A stretch of DNA of 8,376 nt from Pullilachnospira_A gallistercoris (GTDB taxonomy: Bacteria > Bacillota > Clostridia > Lachnospirales > Lachnospiraceae): NCBI GenBank assembly GCA_018712125.1, contig DVHM01000099.1, positions 1-8,376 on the forward strand, written 5' to 3'. Shown here piece by piece: positions 5,722 through 8,376 of the stretch; position 1 is the stretch's first letter, and every line of letters begins with the position of its first letter. A program made the position numbers and the translations under genes. The notes under the pieces were generated by a model. That model worked only from the letters and a program-made list of their open reading frames with translations. It did not search any database and had not been told where the DNA came from.

Positions 5722-7694
5722 CAAGAGGAACATTTATAGCGGATCGATATGAAATTCTCGATAAAGTCGGCGCCGGCGGCATGTCGGATGTCTACAAGGC
5801 AAAGGATCACATTCTGGACCGGGAGGTCGCGGTAAAGGTGCTGAAGGCGGAGTTCGCCGAGGACGTGACCTTTGTGACGAAATTCCGCTCGGAGGCCCAG
5901 TCGGCGGCGCGTCTGGAGCATCCCAACATTGTCAATATCTACGATGTAGGCAGCGAGAACGGCATGTACTATATCGTGATGGAATATGTGGAGGGCATTA
6001 CCCTCAAGACCTATATTGAAAAGAAGGGCAGGCTGAACTTCAAAGAGGCCATCAGCATTGCCATCCAGGTGGGACGGGGCATCGAGGCGGCCCACAAGAA
6101 GAATATCATTCATCGGGATATCAAACCCCAGAACATTATCATTTCCACGGAGGGAAAGGTCAAGGTAACGGACTTCGGCATTGCCAGAGCCGCCTCCTCC
6201 AACACTATCCACGCGGATGTGATGGGATCGGTTCACTACGCTTCCCCGGAGCAGGCCAGAAACGGTTACGTGGACGGAAGAAGCGATATCTATTCCCTGG
6301 GTATTGTCATGTATGAGATGGTTACCGGCCGTGTGCCTTTCGACGGGGATTCCACGGTGGCTGTGGCGATTCAGCACCTTCAGGAGGAGATGGTTGCGCC
6401 CAGCGCTTACGCGCCGGACCTGCCCATCAGCCTGGAGAAGATCATCTTGAAAGCTACCATGAAAAATCCCGACCGGCGGTACGCCACCATCGAGGACCTT
6501 CTGATGGATCTGAAGAAGGCGCTGGTAAGCCCCAACGAGGATTTTGTGACAATGATTGACGCCGATGAGGCGGAGAAGACCAGAATCGTCTCCCCTGAGG
6601 AGCAGGAGCAGATCCGTCAGGAACTGGCGGACGGGGACGACGAAGAGCTTGCAGAGGACGACGAGGAAGATGAGGATGACGAGGAGGATGAGGACGACGG
6701 TCCGGTCAATCCGAAGCTGGAGAAGGCGATCACGATCATGGGAATCGCCGCTGCGGTCATCATCATCGCGCTGGTTGTCTACCTGGTGGGAAGCTTTATG
6801 GGCTGGTTCCGTTTCGGCGGCGGAAACAACGAGAAACAGGAGGAAGAGACCGAACAGGTTGAGATGATCGATCTGCGCGGCATGACGGAGGATGAGGCCC
6901 GGGATGAGTTGAGTGATATGGATCTGGGACTTACCGTCAAGGGAACCGCCTCCTCCGACGATTACCCTGAGGGCCAGATTATGGAGCAGGATGTGGACGA
7001 GGGCGAGATGGTGGATAAGAACACAACCATCGAGGTTATTGTAAGCAGCGGCCCCGGCGAGATTGATATTCCCAATGTGGTAGGCCAGGATGAGGACGCG
7101 GCGATCTCCGCACTGCAGAATGCGGGATTTTCCTATTCGAGAAATTATGAGTACAGCACCGACGTGGCCCGGGGCAAAGTCATTTCCCAGAACCCCACCG
7201 GCCAGGGCAAGGAGGGCGATACCATCACGATCGTGGTAAGCCAGGGTAAACCGACCGCCACTGTGCCGAACGTGACCGGCGATGACCAGGCCACTGCTTC
7301 CAGCAAGCTGCAGTCAGCGGGATTGAGCGTGGGAAATGTGACTACGGAACACAGCAGCAGTGTGGCGGAAGGCAAAGTGATCCGTATGAGTGTTAGTGCG
7401 GGTACTACTGTAGATCAGGGGACAAGAGTGGATCTTGTGATCAGCTCTGGCCCGGAGACGGTATACTACAGTTATTCTAGAAATCTTAGTATGGATTTGA
7501 ATTATGATGTGCCCGTGTATGTGGTTTTGAAGGACGCCAATGAAAAAGAACTTTGGAGTGGAACCTGGGATCCCGATGCAAATCGGAATCTGACGATTAC
7601 GGCTTCCAATATAACAACTTCTTCAGGCACTCTTTACTATACACCTGAAGGTGGTACGGAGCAGTCGAAGGCGGTTACCTTTACCAGACAGTAA
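5715..7694 (+). CDS. prkC: PASTA-domain Ser/Thr protein kinase (PrkC/PknB type)
   Basis: This is a single-pass membrane Hanks-type kinase that senses peptidoglycan fragments or lipid II outside and phosphorylates division, wall and translation proteins inside. The kinase domain spans about 10-270: the Gly-rich loop V-G-A-G-G-M-S-D-V (18-26), Lys41 in A-V-K-V-L, H-R-D-I-K-P-Q-N at 133-140 with Asp135, DFG at 153-155, and M-G-S-V-H-Y with S-P-E-Q at 170-180. An acidic linker (about 308-328) holds 19 Asp/Glu in 21 residues. One membrane helix lies at about 338-360. Three PASTA repeats follow at about 384-448, 450-513 and 515-580; the first lacks the usual V-P-N opening and the third lacks the Q-x-P motif. 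A further beta-rich, aromatic and Thr/Asn-rich domain of about 79 residues (581-659) closes the protein and is encoded by lower-GC DNA. GAGGTGA (5704-5710) supports the ATG. The alternative symbol is pknB. Confidence 0.97.
   Translation: MLARGTFIADRYEILDKVGAGGMSDVYKAKDHILDREVAVKVLKAEFAEDVTFVTKFRSEAQSAARLEHPNIVNIYDVGSENGMYYIVMEYVEGITLKTYIEKKGRLNFKEAISIAIQVGRGIEAAHKKNIIHRDIKPQNIIISTEGKVKVTDFGIARAASSNTIHADVMGSVHYASPEQARNGYVDGRSDIYSLGIVMYEMVTGRVPFDGDSTVAVAIQHLQEEMVAPSAYAPDLPISLEKIILKATMKNPDRRYATIEDLLMDLKKALVSPNEDFVTMIDADEAEKTRIVSPEEQEQIRQELADGDDEELAEDDEEDEDDEEDEDDGPVNPKLEKAITIMGIAAAVIIIALVVYLVGSFMGWFRFGGGNNEKQEEETEQVEMIDLRGMTEDEARDELSDMDLGLTVKGTASSDDYPEGQIMEQDVDEGEMVDKNTTIEVIVSSGPGEIDIPNVVGQDEDAAISALQNAGFSYSRNYEYSTDVARGKVISQNPTGQGKEGDTITIVVSQGKPTATVPNVTGDDQATASSKLQSAGLSVGNVTTEHSSSVAEGKVIRMSVSAGTTVDQGTRVDLVISSGPETVYYSYSRNLSMDLNYDVPVYVVLKDANEKELWSGTWDPDANRNLTITASNITTSSGTLYYTPEGGTEQSKAVTFTRQ
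6636..6698 (+). repeat. Low-complexity GAN-codon tract encoding the acidic linker of PrkC
   Basis: Twenty-one codons, of which nineteen are GAC, GAT, GAA or GAG, form an imperfect trinucleotide-like tract. It codes for the acidic stretch between the kinase domain and the membrane helix. Such tracts can change length by slippage, in steps of whole codons. Confidence 0.8.
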
Positions 7695-7706
7695 AAACGT
7701 GCTTTT

Positions 7707-8376
7707 ATGACAGGAAGAATTGTAAAAGGAATTTCCGGATTCTACTACGTTTACGTGGCGGGATCCGGAATTTATGAGTGCAGAGCCAGAGGCGTTTTCC
7801 GCCAGAAAAAGATGAAGCCGCTGGTGGGAGATACGGTGGAGATCGATGTGCTGTCGGAGGCGGACAGGGAGGGGAATCTGAAGCGGATCCTTCCCCGGAA
7901 GAGTGAGCTGATCCGCCCGGCGGTGGCAAACGTGGACCAGGCGCTGGTCATCTTTGCCTGCCGTGATCCAGAGCCGAATTTTCAGCTTCTGGACCGCTTT
8001 CTGGTTATGATGGAGATGCAGGATATTCCCGTTCTGATCTGCTTTAACAAACGGGATCTGGCCTCGGAGGAAGAGCAAAAGAGCATCAGAGAGATTTATA
8101 CTTCGGCGGGATATCCCGTTTTTTTTACCAGCGCGCTGGACAGCAGAGAGGTGGAGACCCTGCGGGAGGCGCTGCGGGGCAAAACCACCACTGTGGCGGG
8201 ACCCTCCGGCGTGGGAAAATCGTCCCTGGTCAATCTGCTCTTAAGCGAGAGCGTGATGGAGACGGGGGAGATCAGCGAGAAGATCCGCCGGGGAAAGCAT
8301 ACCACGAGGCACAGTGAACTTCTGTATCTGGAGCCGGAGAGCTTTATCGTGGACACGCCCGGATTTTCTTCTCTCT
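7707..8376 (+). CDS. rsgA: Ribosome small-subunit-dependent GTPase RsgA (CpgA), 5' part
   Basis: The frame is open from ATG 7707 to the window end, giving 223 residues; the rest of the gene lies beyond. RsgA is a circularly permuted GTPase that checks late 30S subunit maturation. The N-terminal OB fold occupies about 1-70 (G-R-I-V-K-G-I-S-G-F-Y-Y-V at the start, V-G-D-T-V-E near 40-45). The GTPase motifs appear in permuted order: G4 NKRD at 114-117, G5 TSA at 141-143, G1 G-P-S-G-V-G-K-S-S at 165-173, the switch-I K-H-T-T-R-H at 197-202, and G3 DTPG at 216-219. The C-terminal zinc-finger domain is not in view. The start is supported by the conserved N-terminus, not by a ribosome-binding site, because no Shine-Dalgarno is visible in the 12-base gap after prkC. 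In B. subtilis the homologue is phosphorylated by PrkC. Confidence 0.96.
   Translation, partial: MTGRIVKGISGFYYVYVAGSGIYECRARGVFRQKKMKPLVGDTVEIDVLSEADREGNLKRILPRKSELIRPAVANVDQALVIFACRDPEPNFQLLDRFLVMMEMQDIPVLICFNKRDLASEEEQKSIREIYTSAGYPVFFTSALDSREVETLREALRGKTTTVAGPSGVGKSSLVNLLLSESVMETGEISEKIRRGKHTTRHSELLYLEPESFIVDTPGFSSL

Noticed and set aside
4858..5733. A 291-codon minus-strand open frame opposite stp, spanning the rlmN-stp junction
   Set aside because: It covers the phosphatase and its translation is unlike any family I recognise. The AT-rich rlmN patch at its far end is better explained as a + strand promoter or codon effect.
7435..7467. Second internal promoter in the lower-GC 3' end of prkC (TTGTGA ... 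TATACT)
   Set aside because: The -35 matches only 4 of 6 and the spacer is 21 bases, too long for sigma-A. Other hexamers in 7490-7645 pair no better.
7688..7710. Possible weak terminator between prkC and rsgA (AAAA...TTTT pattern)
   Set aside because: The sequence AAAACGTGCTTTT is not a true inverted repeat beyond the A/T ends, has no GC-rich stem and no long U tract, and lies only a few bases before a start codon.

Overview
This window is a single run of nine genes, all on the + strand, packed end to end with no gap longer than 30 bases. The order is priA (3' end only), def, fmt, a YugP-type membrane zinc peptidase, rsmB, rlmN, a PP2C phosphatase (stp/prpC), a PASTA-domain Ser/Thr kinase (prkC/pknB) and rsgA (5' part only). 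This order is a familiar housekeeping cluster of Bacillota. The GC-rich base composition, the YugP insertion between fmt and rsmB, and the protein sequences fit a GC-rich member of the Clostridia, most likely Lachnospiraceae. That placement is inference from memory of homologues, not from a search.

Layout: 1-336 is the C-terminal end of the PriA replication-restart helicase. 367-1814 holds def and fmt, which handle formylation of initiator Met-tRNA and removal of the formyl group. 1820-2563 is the membrane metallopeptidase. 2556-4966 holds two ribosome RNA methylases: RsmB (16S rRNA m5C) and RlmN (23S rRNA and tRNA m2A). 4975-7694 holds the phosphatase/kinase pair that controls Hanks-type Ser/Thr phosphorylation. 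7707-8376 is the start of the ribosome-assembly GTPase RsgA (CpgA), which is a known PrkC substrate in Bacillus subtilis. rpe and thiamine pyrophosphokinase genes commonly follow in relatives, but they lie outside this window.

The genes work as a ribosome/translation module linked to an envelope-sensing kinase. Most junctions overlap (def/fmt 4 nt, yugP/rsmB 8 nt, rsmB/rlmN 4 nt, stp/prkC 7 nt), which points to cotranscription and translational coupling. No terminator, tRNA, rRNA, CRISPR array, mobile element or riboswitch is visible, and no gene-free stretch longer than 30 bases exists.

I do not see an undescribed multi-gene system here. The points worth a second look are local. They are a sharply AT-rich patch with a promoter-like element inside the 3' end of rlmN, and a lower-GC region at the 3' end of prkC encoding an extra domain after the PASTA repeats. 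Others are a long acidic linker and a Ser/Thr-poor activation loop in the kinase, the missing Shine-Dalgarno before rsgA, and a Shine-Dalgarno written into the poly-Glu tail of def.
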